A stretch of DNA of 64,000 bases, taken from contig NZ_JAMXIB010000003.1 in assembly GCF_024006985.1 (NCBI RefSeq), positions 1 through 64,000 of the forward strand, read 5' to 3'. The translations under genes were made by a program, and so were the position numbers. Below are positions 7,635 to 16,602 of this stretch, one piece after another. Source of the DNA: Robiginitalea marina (GTDB lineage: Bacteria > Bacteroidota > Bacteroidia > Flavobacteriales > Flavobacteriaceae). Position 1 is the first letter of the stretch. Each line of letters opens with the position of its first letter. Under the pieces are notes generated by a model, which made no database searches, had not been told where the DNA came from, and saw only the letters and a program-made list of their open reading frames with translations.

Positions 7635-8894
7635 TCAGCCACCAAACCGATCGGCCCGCAATAAATCAATGGGCAGGTCCGTGGCCCCTTCCATGGCCAG
7701 GTCGGCCAGGACTTCGCCTATGGCGCTGGCGAACTTAAAGCCGTGGCCGCTGAACCCGGCGGCGACGACCACATCTTTGCCGTAGCCGGGCAGGGGGTCC
7801 ACCACAAAGTGGCCGTCGGGGGTGTTCGTATAGAGACAGGTTTTCATCGCCAGGGTTTGGGTATAGCCCTGCGGGAGGAACTGCTTCAGGAAGTTTACCA
7901 GTGCTTCTTCCTCGGCCTTGCGGGGGCTGCGGTCTGCCGCGGTGGGGTCGGCCACGGCCTCCCCCGGGTAGTGCTGGGCCAGTTTCAGCCCCAGCGGGCC
8001 GCCAAACGCCCCGGCAGGCAAAATGGGGAAACCGTAAAAGTCGCGGCCCTCGTGCTCCAGCAGCCAGCAGGGAAAGGTGCCCAGGGCAAAGCGGTCCCAG
8101 GCGGCGGGTTGCACCCAGGCCAGCGCCTGGCGCGTAACGTGCAGTTGGGGCGCCAGGGCGGGGAGCAGTTCCCGGGCCCAGGCGCCAGCGGTGACCACCA
8201 GTTTGCCGGCCCGATAGGTCTCCCGGGGGGTCCGCACCACCACGCCACCGGTGGTATGCTCCCACCCCAGGACCGGTTCTCCGGAGCGGATAACGGCCCC
8301 GCGCAGCAGGGCCTGTTCGGCCATCAACAGGATGCTGCGCTCAGGGGTGAGCAGGCCGGCCTCCGGTTCCTCCAGCCGCTGGTAGTCTTCGGGGAGGGCA
8401 AATTGCGGGTATTTTTCCCGGCAGGCTTCCGGGCTGAGCTCGTTCAGGGGGATGTTATACGTTTCGGCTGATTCCCGCACCGTCTGCAGGAAGGCGCTCC
8501 CAGGGGGCCCGAAATAGGTGAGCCCCGTTTCAAAATAGACCTGCGCCCCCGTTTCCGATTCCAGGGTTTTCCAGTTTTCGTAGGCCCGTTCCAGCAGGGG
8601 CACATAGCCGGTAGCTTCGCCGTAGGCCTTGCGGATGATGCGGCTTTGCCCGCCGTGCGAGCCCAGCTCGTGGGGGATGTCGTACTGCTCCAGCCCCAGC
8701 ACCCGGTAGCCGCGCCTGGCCAGGTGGTAACAGGCCGAGGCCCCCATGCTGCCGACGCCAATTACGATCACATCGAAGGAGGTGCTCGTTGGGGCCTTTT
8801 CCATGTTGCGGTGCACCCGGGCGTACAGCTCGGGCACTGTGAGGCCTGCCGTTACGGTGGCCGAGGTTTTATAGAGGAATTCCCTGCGTTTCAT
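7635..8894 (-). CDS. FAD-dependent sarcosine oxidase / N-methyl-tryptophan oxidase family, Tat signal
   Basis: The 419-residue protein begins MKRREFLYKTSATVTAG, a twin-arginine signal, and continues with FDVIVIGVGSMGASACYHLA, the FAD-binding GxGxxG fold of the DAO family, then HGGQSRIIRKAYGE, typical of monomeric sarcosine oxidase and SolA. MKTCLYTNTPDGHF near residue 360 carries the cysteine that binds FAD covalently in those enzymes. The expected reaction is oxidative demethylation of an N-methylated amino acid, giving formaldehyde and hydrogen peroxide. The Tat signal, unusual for this family, implies folding with flavin in the cytoplasm and export. No partner gene lies beside it. Substrate is not predictable. 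Confidence 0.88.
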   Translation of the reverse strand: MKRREFLYKTSATVTAGLTVPELYARVHRNMEKAPTSTSFDVIVIGVGSMGASACYHLARRGYRVLGLEQYDIPHELGSHGGQSRIIRKAYGEATGYVPLLERAYENWKTLESETGAQVYFETGLTYFGPPGSAFLQTVRESAETYNIPLNELSPEACREKYPQFALPEDYQRLEEPEAGLLTPERSILLMAEQALLRGAVIRSGEPVLGWEHTTGGVVVRTPRETYRAGKLVVTAGAWARELLPALAPQLHVTRQALAWVQPAAWDRFALGTFPCWLLEHEGRDFYGFPILPAGAFGGPLGLKLAQHYPGEAVADPTAADRSPRKAEEEALVNFLKQFLPQGYTQTLAMKTCLYTNTPDGHFVVDPLPGYGKDVVVAAGFSGHGFKFASAIGEVLADLAMEGATDLPIDLLRADRFGG

Positions 8895-9124
8895 GACCGG
8901 TTCTGGCCCCTGCCTTTTTGCCCGCCCGCCGGGCCTCAGTGGGGCGGGGTGCAGGGTTACCCTTAAAGATAGCGAAATTATAACCTGCTTCAGCGCCGAT
9001 GTCGCTCGCGGACGGGCATGTCGGGTTTCTTTATTCGATATAAAGCCTTTTGTTCCGCGGGTATTTTATGGCGTATTTTAGTCTTAGCTCCTTTGTTTGC
9101 CCGGGGTTAGCCAGGAGTAGGCTT

Positions 9125-9418
9125 CTAAATCCTTCTCCCTAAATCCCGAGACGCATGATGTACCATGAGTATGTGTATGTGGTGCTGATTCACTATTCGA
9201 TAAATTATGCGATAATTTCCTTCAACCAGTTCCCTAATATTGGGGTCTCCAATTTCCTCGACTACCTTTCCAAGTGAAGGTTGCTTTTTTAGGATTTGTG
9301 TACGGGAAAATATGCGCTCTATTTGAAATTTGGCATATCTGGCCGAATCGGGGGAAATATATTCAAAAATTTCCCTGAGATCCTGCCTGGCTGAATCCAG
9401 CCAACTTATTCGAACCAT
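9125..9418 (-). CDS. ParE/RelE-family toxin
   Basis: A 97-residue protein starting MVRISWLDSARQDLREIFEY, with the ParE-type core (RIIYRIVNQHHIHILMVHH) and a basic end (RDLGRRI). Size and motifs fit ParE toxins, which inhibit gyrase; RelE-like ribonuclease activity is the alternative. Its start overlaps the end of the upstream antitoxin gene by 13 bases, the usual antitoxin-first order. The conserved arginine and tyrosine cluster (YRIIYR) is intact, so the toxin looks functional. Confidence 0.85.
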   Translation of the reverse strand: MVRISWLDSARQDLREIFEYISPDSARYAKFQIERIFSRTQILKKQPSLGKVVEEIGDPNIRELVEGNYRIIYRIVNQHHIHILMVHHASRDLGRRI

Positions 9419-9588
9419 TTTTGAAGATCCTCTTTTAGTTCGTCCTCACTGATAGCTTCGCCACTTTGAGATTGCTGTATCCTTTTTTCAAGCTTGTCAA
9501 TAAAGATCAGGCGCTCAATCAGCTCGTCCATGGAGAACGTATCCGGGAACTTCTCGATGTGTTCCTTCAATTTTTCCTTTGTAATCAT
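9406..9588 (-). CDS. Antitoxin partner of the ParE-like toxin
   Basis: A 60-residue acidic, helical protein (MITKEKLKEHIEKFPDTFSM ... EDELKEDLQKWFE) directly before the toxin and overlapping it by 13 bp. It resembles short antitoxins found beside ParE toxins in Bacteroidetes; no helix-turn-helix or ribbon-helix-helix is obvious. The carboxyl half likely wraps the toxin. Assignment rests on position, size and charge. Confidence 0.75.
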   Translation of the reverse strand: MITKEKLKEHIEKFPDTFSMDELIERLIFIDKLEKRIQQSQSGEAISEDELKEDLQKWFE

Positions 9589-9821
9589 GCTGAATTTTTA
9601 CTCAAGGTACTCATTTCTTCTGCAATAAGATTGCAGTATTCCAGAAATATCCTAAGTCCTGTATTGGTCAGGATGAGGTTGTTGCCGGGCAGGACAGGGT
9701 TCATTTGCTGTCCCAAAAGGCCCGTAGCAGCCCGAAGGGACCCGTTCTGCATTTTCCTGCCGCCAGGGGGCATTCCCGCCTTTAAAACAAGCCATGCCCT
9801 TACTTGGCGCAGTTGGTTCAC
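9585..9821 (-). CDS. Hypothetical small protein overlapping the antitoxin start
   Basis: A 78-residue frame (MNQLRQVRAWLVLKAGMPPG...) ends with TGA overlapping the antitoxin ATG (ATGA at 9585-9588). That overlap is the only support for coding. Composition is unremarkable and no domain is recognised. It may be chance; the region before it (9822-9915) has no other gene. Confidence 0.25.
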   Translation of the reverse strand: MNQLRQVRAWLVLKAGMPPGGRKMQNGSLRAATGLLGQQMNPVLPGNNLILTNTGLRIFLEYCNLIAEEMSTLSKNSA

Positions 9822-9915
9822 CGCGCTTCCTCCTCCCCCAGAATTAACGCAATCTTAAACATGGGAATATTATAGTATTTTCGGATTTTAACCACCTTCC
9901 GAAAAATTCTACGCC

Positions 9916-11745
9916 ATGCTTCGACTTGCCTCCCTCCTTTGCCTTGTCTTGTGGTCTGCCGGGGCTTCTGCCCAGCAGAAACCCACCATCTACATCGACA
10001 TCCCCACCGAGAAAAAGCCGTGGAACCACATTGAGTGGAACGAGTCCCCGGCCCAGTTCCAGTTTGCCATCGTTACCGACCGCACCGGCGGGCACCGCCC
10101 CGGGGTGTTCCCCATGGGGATCCGGAAGCTGAACCTGCTGCAGCCGGAATTTGTGATGAGTGTGGGGGACCTGATCGAAGGGTATACCAAAGACACTGTG
10201 CAGCTGAATGCCGAATGGAAGGAGTTTATGAGCTTTATCGAGCCGCTGGAGGCCCCGTTCTTCTACGTGCCCGGGAACCACGACTTCACCAACGAGGTCA
10301 TGGAGGCCAAATGGAAGGAGCTCTTTGGGGTATCCTACTACCACTTCGTATATAAAGACGTGCTTTTCCTTTGCCTGAATTCCGAGGACAACCTCAGGGG
10401 CGCCGGCCGGGGCACCATTGGCGACGAACAGTTCGAATACATCAAAAAGGTGCTGGAGGAAAATGCCGGGGTGAAATGGACCCTGGTGTTCATGCACCAG
10501 CCGCTTTGGGTACAGGAAGACACCAAACGCTGGAAAGACGTGGAGGCCCTGCTGGAAGGCCGCAACCACAACGTTTTTGCCGGCCACTACCACCGCTACT
10601 GGAAGGCCCAACGGAACAACGGGAAATACATCGCCCTGGCCACCACGGGCGGGGGGAGCCGGTTGAGGGGCAGGGCCTATGGGGAGTTTGACCATGTGGT
10701 CTGGGCCACCATGACCGAAGAAGGCCCTGTGCTGGCCAATTTGTTCCTGGACGGCATTTGGGACGAGGATGTGGTTACGGAGGACCTGGTCGACCTGGTG
10801 CGGAACCGTCCTTTCCCCGTACAGATCGCGCCCATTTACGGCGAAGCCCCCGCCCCGGCGGAACTGTCGGCCGAGGTAAAGGCCACCAACCGCAGCGATA
10901 CCAAAATGCGCGTTTCCCTTAAAGGGTACACCCACGACCACCTCTTTTACCAGCTGGAGCAAACCGATTTTGTGGTGGAGCCCAACAACGTGGCCACCTT
11001 TGCCCTGAAGATGAAAAACCCGGGCCAAACCCCCCTGAGCGAGATGTCTTCCTTTACCGTGCGGGCCGAAATCACCTATGAATTCGAGGCGCAGCCCAAT
11101 GTCAGTTTTTCCAACGACTTAAAATACCAGCCCTTTGAGAGGCACCCGGTGCGAAAGGTGTCGGGGCGCAAGGTCGACGGGGACCTGAAGGACTGGAAAG
11201 GTGCGGAGTGGATCTCCGTGGACCGGCGGGACGGCGCCCCTTTCGATTATGACGGCCCCGCGGATTGCTCGCTGAAATTTGCCACGGCCTATGACGCGGA
11301 CTATTTCTACGTGGCCGTAGACCTCGCCGACAATGACTTCTTTGTGGCCGAAGACGGCTCTTACTGGGACCAGGACGGCCTGATTGTAGGGCTCGATGCC
11401 CGCCCCAAACACCTGAGCGCCTTTAACCAGGGCGAAGGGCGCGGCCGGGACTGGATCGCCTACCTGAGGACTTTTAAAAGCAAAAACCCGGTGTACGACG
11501 AAGCCCGCCTTCCGGCTGCAGTGACCTCCGCGGTAAAACGGACGGAAACGGGGGCCACCCTGGAAATCGCCTTTCCCATGGAGTACATCGAAAAAATGGG
11601 CGGGGCCGACTGGTCGAGCCTGCGGTTGGGCCTGGGATATTACGATTATGACGCCCGGGACGCCGAGCCGACCACCCTTTTCTGGTTTCCTGCCTGGAAT
11701 GCCACAGATGATGTGCCCGGGTCGGGGATGCTCTTCCGGGAATGA
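9916..11745 (+). CDS. Secreted metallophosphoesterase with CBM9-like C-terminal domain
   Basis: A signal peptide (to ASAQ, about residue 20) precedes a calcineurin-type phosphoesterase domain. Metal-binding motifs visible are D55 in VTDRTGG, GD at 84-85, GNHD at about 120-123, MHQPLW near 195 and GHYHRY near 227. After a linker domain, residues of roughly 400-609 (GDLKDWKGAEW ... ADYFYVAVDLADNDF) match the carbohydrate-binding family 9-like fold found at the ends of outer-surface Bacteroidetes enzymes. The first motif has DRT where DxH is usual, so the first metal site may be altered. Substrate unknown; a sugar phosphate or phospholipid in the periplasm or cell surface is plausible. Confidence 0.88.
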   Translation: MLRLASLLCLVLWSAGASAQQKPTIYIDIPTEKKPWNHIEWNESPAQFQFAIVTDRTGGHRPGVFPMGIRKLNLLQPEFVMSVGDLIEGYTKDTVQLNAEWKEFMSFIEPLEAPFFYVPGNHDFTNEVMEAKWKELFGVSYYHFVYKDVLFLCLNSEDNLRGAGRGTIGDEQFEYIKKVLEENAGVKWTLVFMHQPLWVQEDTKRWKDVEALLEGRNHNVFAGHYHRYWKAQRNNGKYIALATTGGGSRLRGRAYGEFDHVVWATMTEEGPVLANLFLDGIWDEDVVTEDLVDLVRNRPFPVQIAPIYGEAPAPAELSAEVKATNRSDTKMRVSLKGYTHDHLFYQLEQTDFVVEPNNVATFALKMKNPGQTPLSEMSSFTVRAEITYEFEAQPNVSFSNDLKYQPFERHPVRKVSGRKVDGDLKDWKGAEWISVDRRDGAPFDYDGPADCSLKFATAYDADYFYVAVDLADNDFFVAEDGSYWDQDGLIVGLDARPKHLSAFNQGEGRGRDWIAYLRTFKSKNPVYDEARLPAAVTSAVKRTETGATLEIAFPMEYIEKMGGADWSSLRLGLGYYDYDARDAEPTTLFWFPAWNATDDVPGSGMLFRE

Positions 11746-12101
11746 GGTTTGGGCCCCTCAAGAAGGACGCTTTGTTCCTTCTCCCGGCCATCCGGTCGTA
11801 TGTCATCAACAAATGGGCCGCTGCACAGGTGGGGTTGAAAACCATCGGGTTTGCCGCCTGAAGGGGTCGGATTTTGCCTGGGTTTCCGTCCGTTCCAGTG
11901 GTGGGGCCAGGGCCCCGCACACCATGGGTGTTGCGGTTGGTTTTGGGCAGCGCAGGGCATAATCAGGATGCGCAGCGGTTTTTCCCCTTTCCTTTGATTG
12001 GAATGAAGAGCCGCCCGCTTTCAATGGGCTTAAATTAATGCCCCGTGCAACGAATCAGGTTTGAGTTCATTATCTTCATCAAACTATAACTTACTTTACC
12101 C
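11746..12101. other. Gene-free stretch
   Basis: 356 bp without a credible gene; short frames on both strands have no family-like sequence. TTATCTTCA at about 12069-12077, following TTTGAG, could be a degraded -7 box for the gene at 12102. No repeat or terminator seen. Confidence 0.4.
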
Positions 12102-13823
12102 ATGGGTTTCATAAAGAACTTTTCCAAGAACCTTCTCCCTGATTCCGACAAGCCCCGCAACCTGCTACTGGCGCTCCTTTTGGCCGGCGGATGTACTGCG
12201 CCCCCAACCTATGACATCCTGATCCGGAACGGGCGTATTGTGGACGGCTCCGGGGAGGAAGGCTATATCGGCGCCGTAGGTATCAATGCAGATACTATTG
12301 CGGCCGTCGGCCAGCTCACGGACGCCAAAGGCATCGTTGAAATCGATGCAACCGGCCTGGTGGTTGCACCCGGATTTATCAATATGCTGAGCTGGGCGCC
12401 TGTCTCTTTGATGGAGGATGGCACCTCCCAAAGTGATATCCGGCAGGGGGTCACCCTCGAGGTTTTCGGTGAAGGCTGGTCCATGGGGCCCCTGAACGAA
12501 GCCATGAAGAAGACCCAGGAGGAAACCCAGGGGGATATCAAGTACGAGGTCGGATGGACCACCCTGGGGGAAGGCCTGCAATTCCTTGTGGACAAGGGGA
12601 TTTCGCCCAACATCGCCTCCTTTGTCGGGGCCACCACCCTGCGCATCCACCAGGTGGGCTACGAGGATCGACCCCCGACGGAAGCAGAACTGGATTCCAT
12701 GAAGCTCCTGGTCCGCCAGGCCATGGAAGACGGGGCACTGGGTGTGGGGTCTTCCCTGATCTACGCACCGGCCTTTTACTCCAGCACAGAAGAGCTGATC
12801 GAGCTCTGCAAAGTGGCGTCGGGGTACGACGGCATGTATATTTCCCACATGCGGAGCGAAGGCGAAAAGATCCTCGAAAGCCTGGATGAGCTCCTGCGCA
12901 TTGCTAATGAAGCCGGGATCCGGGCTGAGGTCTACCACCTGAAGCAGGGCGGGATGGCCAATTGGCCCAAATACGAGGCCGTGGTGGCGAAAATCGACTC
13001 CGCCCGGCAGGCAGGGCTGCACATCACGGCAGACATGTACACCTATACGGCGGGCGCCACGGGGCTGGATGCCTCCATGCCGCCCTGGGTGCAGGAAGGC
13101 GGTTATGAAAAATGGGCGGAACGGCTCCGGGACCCGGCAGTAAGGGCCAGGGTCATCCGGGAAATGAAGACCCGGGCGGAAGGCTGGGAAAACCTCTACG
13201 AGGCCGCGGGAACTGCAGAGAACCTGATGCTGGTTGGCTTTAAAAACGACTCCCTTAAATACCTCACCGGGAAAACGCTGGCCGAAGTGGCGGCCCTGAG
13301 GAATCAGAGCCCTGAAGAAACGGCCATTGACCTGGTCATACAGGATGGAAGCCGGGTAGGCACTGTTTATTTCCTGATGTCCGAGGAGAATGTAAAGAAG
13401 CAGATTGCCCTGCCCTGGATGAGTTTCTGTTCGGATTCCGGCTCCATGGCGCCGGAAGGGGTTTTCCTAAAATCCAACCCGCACCCGCGCGCCTACGGCA
13501 ACTTTGCCCGCCTGCTCGGAAAATATGTAAGGGAAGAAAAGGTAATCCCCCTGGAAGAGGCAGTACGCAAGCTCACCTCCCTGCCGGCTGCCAACCTGAA
13601 GATCGAGCGCAGGGGGGCGCTAAAACAAGGGTATTTCGCAGACCTGGCCATTTTCAACCCGGAACAGATCCGGGACCATGCCACCTTCGAGAACCCGCAC
13701 CAGTACGCTACGGGCATGGTCCATGTGTTTGTCAACGGCACCCAGGTCCTCCGCGAGGGGGAACACACGGGGGCGCTGCCCGGGCGCGTGGTCCGGGGCC
13801 CCGGTTGGAAACAGTCGCAATGA
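12102..13823 (+). CDS. D-aminoacylase-like amidohydrolase, lipoprotein, atypical metal site
   Basis: The protein has a lipobox (LLLAGGC, cysteine 31), the amidohydrolase start YDILIRNGRIVDGSGEEGYI, and the metal-dependent hydrolase ending (LKQGYFADLAIFNPEQI). It fits the N-acyl-D-amino-acid deacylase family in length (573) and layout. The usual GFIDxHxH is replaced by GFINMLSW (residues 91-98), so both histidines of the first metal site are missing, and the GNCG cysteine is replaced by GEGW (123-126). His249 (YISHMR), His279 (VYHLKQ) and a late aspartate (FCSDSGS) remain. It may use a single metal or a different chemistry. The ATGA overlap with the following sulfatase indicates translational coupling. 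Confidence 0.85.
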   Translation: MGFIKNFSKNLLPDSDKPRNLLLALLLAGGCTAPPTYDILIRNGRIVDGSGEEGYIGAVGINADTIAAVGQLTDAKGIVEIDATGLVVAPGFINMLSWAPVSLMEDGTSQSDIRQGVTLEVFGEGWSMGPLNEAMKKTQEETQGDIKYEVGWTTLGEGLQFLVDKGISPNIASFVGATTLRIHQVGYEDRPPTEAELDSMKLLVRQAMEDGALGVGSSLIYAPAFYSSTEELIELCKVASGYDGMYISHMRSEGEKILESLDELLRIANEAGIRAEVYHLKQGGMANWPKYEAVVAKIDSARQAGLHITADMYTYTAGATGLDASMPPWVQEGGYEKWAERLRDPAVRARVIREMKTRAEGWENLYEAAGTAENLMLVGFKNDSLKYLTGKTLAEVAALRNQSPEETAIDLVIQDGSRVGTVYFLMSEENVKKQIALPWMSFCSDSGSMAPEGVFLKSNPHPRAYGNFARLLGKYVREEKVIPLEEAVRKLTSLPAANLKIERRGALKQGYFADLAIFNPEQIRDHATFENPHQYATGMVHVFVNGTQVLREGEHTGALPGRVVRGPGWKQSQ

Positions 13824-15283
13824 AGATTCCCCGAACTATGCGCCGCGCTGTACCACTCCTGTTTTTGCTGTTCCTTTCGGCCCGCCTGACGGGCCAGGAC
13901 CCCCGGCCGAATATTGTGATGATCGTGGTGGACGACATGCGCTACGACGAATGGGGCGCGGGCGGGCACCCCTACCTGCAGACCCCGGAGATCGACCGGC
14001 TGGCCCGGGAAGGCACCCGGTTCAACAGGGCCTACCACGCGGTGCCTTTGTGCTCCCCGAACCGGGCGAGCATCCTCACGGGGCAATACCCTTCCCGGCA
14101 CGGGATTATCGATAACACCTCCAGGAACCAGGCCAGCTTTATGCTCGACCTCTTCCCGAAATACCTGCAGGAGGCCGGGTATACCACGGCCCATGTAGGG
14201 AAATGGCACATGGGCAACAGTTCGGCCCCCCGGCCCGGGTATGACTACTGGGTGTGCATGGAGGGGCAGGGAACCACCAACGACCCCGTGCTGTACGAAG
14301 GCGGTGCCTCCTATGTGGCCAAAGGCTACATCACCGATATTTTCACCGACAAGGCCTTGGGGTTTATCCGGGACCATGCGGAGGGCCCGTTCTTCCTGTA
14401 TATCGGGCACAAGGCCGTGCACCCCGAAGCGGTGCAGCGCGACGACGGCACCACGGACCTGGATGTCCCCAAGGAGTTTATCCCCGCCAAAAGGCACCAG
14501 GGGCTCTATGAAGGGAAAACCTACCAAAGAAGCCCCTCCTATTCCCCCACGGCTACCGTGGAAGGGGGAAAGCCCGTGATTGAAAATGCTTTTACACTGC
14601 GTGCAGAGGCCCTGGCGGCGGACCCGCGGTGGGCCGGCAGCATGGACCTGGGCATTGCGGAAAAAACCATCCAAACCCGGGCGGAAATGATGCTGGCCGT
14701 AGATGAAAGCCTGGGGCGGATCAGGGCCGAGCTCGAACGGCTCGGGATCAGCCAGAACACGGTGGTCATTTTGACCAGCGACAACGGATACTTTTTCGGG
14801 GAACACGGGTTTTCCCTGGAACGGAGGATGCCCTACGAGGAGTCGGTACGGGCCCCGCTCATTATCCGGCACCCCGGCATCGCTTCCCCGGTGAAGGAAG
14901 TGGGGGGCCTGGCCCTGTCGGTGGACCTGGCGGCTACTGCCCTTGATGTAGCCGGCATCCCCGTGGCGGCGACCATACAGGGGAAATCGCTGCTGCCCCT
15001 GCTCACCGGCCAGGCGGCGGACCTCCGCACCGTGGGGCTTATCGAATACTACAGCAATGAGAACCCCTTCCCCTGGACCGCCCAGCTCGATTACCGGGTG
15101 GTGGTTACCGACCGGTACAAATACATCAAATGGCTGCGGTTTGACCAGGCTGAATTGTACGACCTTGCCAGCGATCCGTATGAGCTGCAGAACCTGATCG
15201 GGGACCCCGCGCACCAGGGGGTGGTGAGGCAGTTGCAGGAGCAGCTAAAGCGCTTACAGTTGGAGGCTTTGGGGTTGGAGTGA
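13820..15283 (+). CDS. Sulfatase, S1 family, secreted
   Basis: A signal peptide (LLFLLFLSARLTGQ) is followed by PNIVMIVVDDMRYDEWG and CSPNR at residues 78-82, the formylglycine motif, then GKWHMGN. The 487-residue length and domain order fit iduronate or N-sulfoglucosamine-type sulfatases. The start at 13820 overlaps the deacylase stop as ATGA; an in-frame ATG at 13805 would add five residues (METVA) and no signal-peptide benefit. The pairing suggests a common substrate with both an acyl-amide and a sulfate ester, which is inference only. Confidence 0.9.
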   Translation: MKIPRTMRRAVPLLFLLFLSARLTGQDPRPNIVMIVVDDMRYDEWGAGGHPYLQTPEIDRLAREGTRFNRAYHAVPLCSPNRASILTGQYPSRHGIIDNTSRNQASFMLDLFPKYLQEAGYTTAHVGKWHMGNSSAPRPGYDYWVCMEGQGTTNDPVLYEGGASYVAKGYITDIFTDKALGFIRDHAEGPFFLYIGHKAVHPEAVQRDDGTTDLDVPKEFIPAKRHQGLYEGKTYQRSPSYSPTATVEGGKPVIENAFTLRAEALAADPRWAGSMDLGIAEKTIQTRAEMMLAVDESLGRIRAELERLGISQNTVVILTSDNGYFFGEHGFSLERRMPYEESVRAPLIIRHPGIASPVKEVGGLALSVDLAATALDVAGIPVAATIQGKSLLPLLTGQAADLRTVGLIEYYSNENPFPWTAQLDYRVVVTDRYKYIKWLRFDQAELYDLASDPYELQNLIGDPAHQGVVRQLQEQLKRLQLEALGLE

Positions 15284-15368
15284 GGCAGGAAAAGGCGGGG
15301 GAAGGCGTACGCTCTGGATTTCCCTATAGCCCCGGGAGGATCAATTGAAACAGGCACCCCCCCGCACT

Positions 15369-16313
15369 TCATTCCCCCGGATCGCAGGCATCCCAGCCCA
15401 TCTCGAAGTGGGTGTTCATATACGCGATAATGGCATCTGAAAAAGCCCGGGCAAAGGCTGCCCTGTTCGATTCGGTGTCCCTTACCCCGGCAAAATTTAA
15501 TTCCATTTGTAAGCCGTTAATGGCGATACCGGGAGCATAACTGGTGTGGTTTGCCGTAATATACCCGCCACTGAAATAGTTGGTGGTCGTTCCCGGGGAG
15601 GGGATGTTCCGGCTGGGTACCGAGGGGAAACCCCGGTCGCCCAGGAGGGTCCCAAACGATTGTTCGCCCCTTAAAAGCTGCGCGTGGGTGGCATTGTTGC
15701 GGTTGTTTCTGGCCAGATTCGCGATTGAACTGAAATTGATGTACTCAGTGGTGTTGAGGGTATTGTCGGGCAGGTCCAGTTCGTCATCAAAAAGCAGGTA
15801 CCCCAACTCGATGCGTTGTATCGGGTTTCCATGCCCGTGTAAATCCACAAAAAAGGTTTTGTTGGCGTACTGCCGGTTGGCCGAATTTCGGGCGCGCTTG
15901 ATAAAATTGTGGAATTCGTTCCAGGCCCTTTCTGCCTGGGCATTTCCGCAGGCCCCGTCCCCTATGTTCCGGTTGGGGTCCAGTTTGCTTCGCTTCAGGT
16001 GCGAGATAACCAGGTGGGGGTAGCACCCGGTGCTATTGAAGAGCTGGTTTTTGATTTCCAGGGCGGTTTCTAGGGTGAAGGCGTCCATGGTGTTTACCGC
16101 GTCGTTGCAGGTCCGGTCAGGGATTGACGCCGGATCGAGCGTTCCCCCATGGGAAACCGAAATAACCAGGGGCAGTGATCCGGCCTGGTATTCCACATAG
16201 CTGTTGGCGCCAAATTCGACCTCCTGCGAAGGTGTTGCGTTGTCCTGATCTTCCACGGTATCCTTCTGACACCCGAATAGAAGAACCAGGATCAGCAATA
16301 CGGTTGCCCTCAT
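15369..16313 (-). CDS. N-formylglutamate amidohydrolase-like lipoprotein
   Basis: The mature protein (lipobox LLFGC, cysteine near 15) shows SLPLVISVSHGG ... IPDRTC, HLKRSKLDPNR and FVDLHGHG, motifs of the N-formylglutamate amidohydrolase fold, a zinc-dependent deformylase/peptidase relative. The 314-residue length fits. Start 16313 is preferred because it opens the signal peptide (MRATVLLILVLLFGC); the frame extends to 16361 without a signal. The surface location argues against a role in histidine breakdown. Extracellular amide or peptide hydrolysis is more likely. It is convergent with the upstream sulfatase. Confidence 0.75.
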   Translation of the reverse strand: MRATVLLILVLLFGCQKDTVEDQDNATPSQEVEFGANSYVEYQAGSLPLVISVSHGGTLDPASIPDRTCNDAVNTMDAFTLETALEIKNQLFNSTGCYPHLVISHLKRSKLDPNRNIGDGACGNAQAERAWNEFHNFIKRARNSANRQYANKTFFVDLHGHGNPIQRIELGYLLFDDELDLPDNTLNTTEYINFSSIANLARNNRNNATHAQLLRGEQSFGTLLGDRGFPSVPSRNIPSPGTTTNYFSGGYITANHTSYAPGIAINGLQMELNFAGVRDTESNRAAFARAFSDAIIAYMNTHFEMGWDACDPGE

Positions 16314-16602
16314 ATCTTTTGCGCTATAGCCCCTTTGGGTGGGAACTGTCCTTTTGCACAAATTTAGGGATTGCCGGGCGGGTTTGTGGCGTTGGCCTGA
16401 AAAATCAGGCAGGTCATTTGTCGCCTCCCGGGGGGTTACTCCTTTTGCGTTTTTAAGGGGGGTGTTTGGTGAGGGGGGTAAAGCCCCCTATATTTAAGCC
16501 CTTCCAGTAAGGTGTAGCCTGCATCTGGAAGAGGTTCAGGGAAGTGAGGGGTTGGTTAGTACCCCATGCCGCTGGATTGAACGACCGAAAAACCATTAAA
16601 CC

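Noticed and set aside
13493-15214. Long minus-strand reading frame of more than 500 codons opposite the aminoacylase end and the sulfatase
   Set aside because: It lies antisense to two strong families, has shadow-type composition and no domain. GC-rich codon bias leaves long open frames on the other strand throughout this window (also 33301-35220 +, 37756-39309 -, 44286-46175 -, 47381-48871 +, 49600-51027 -).
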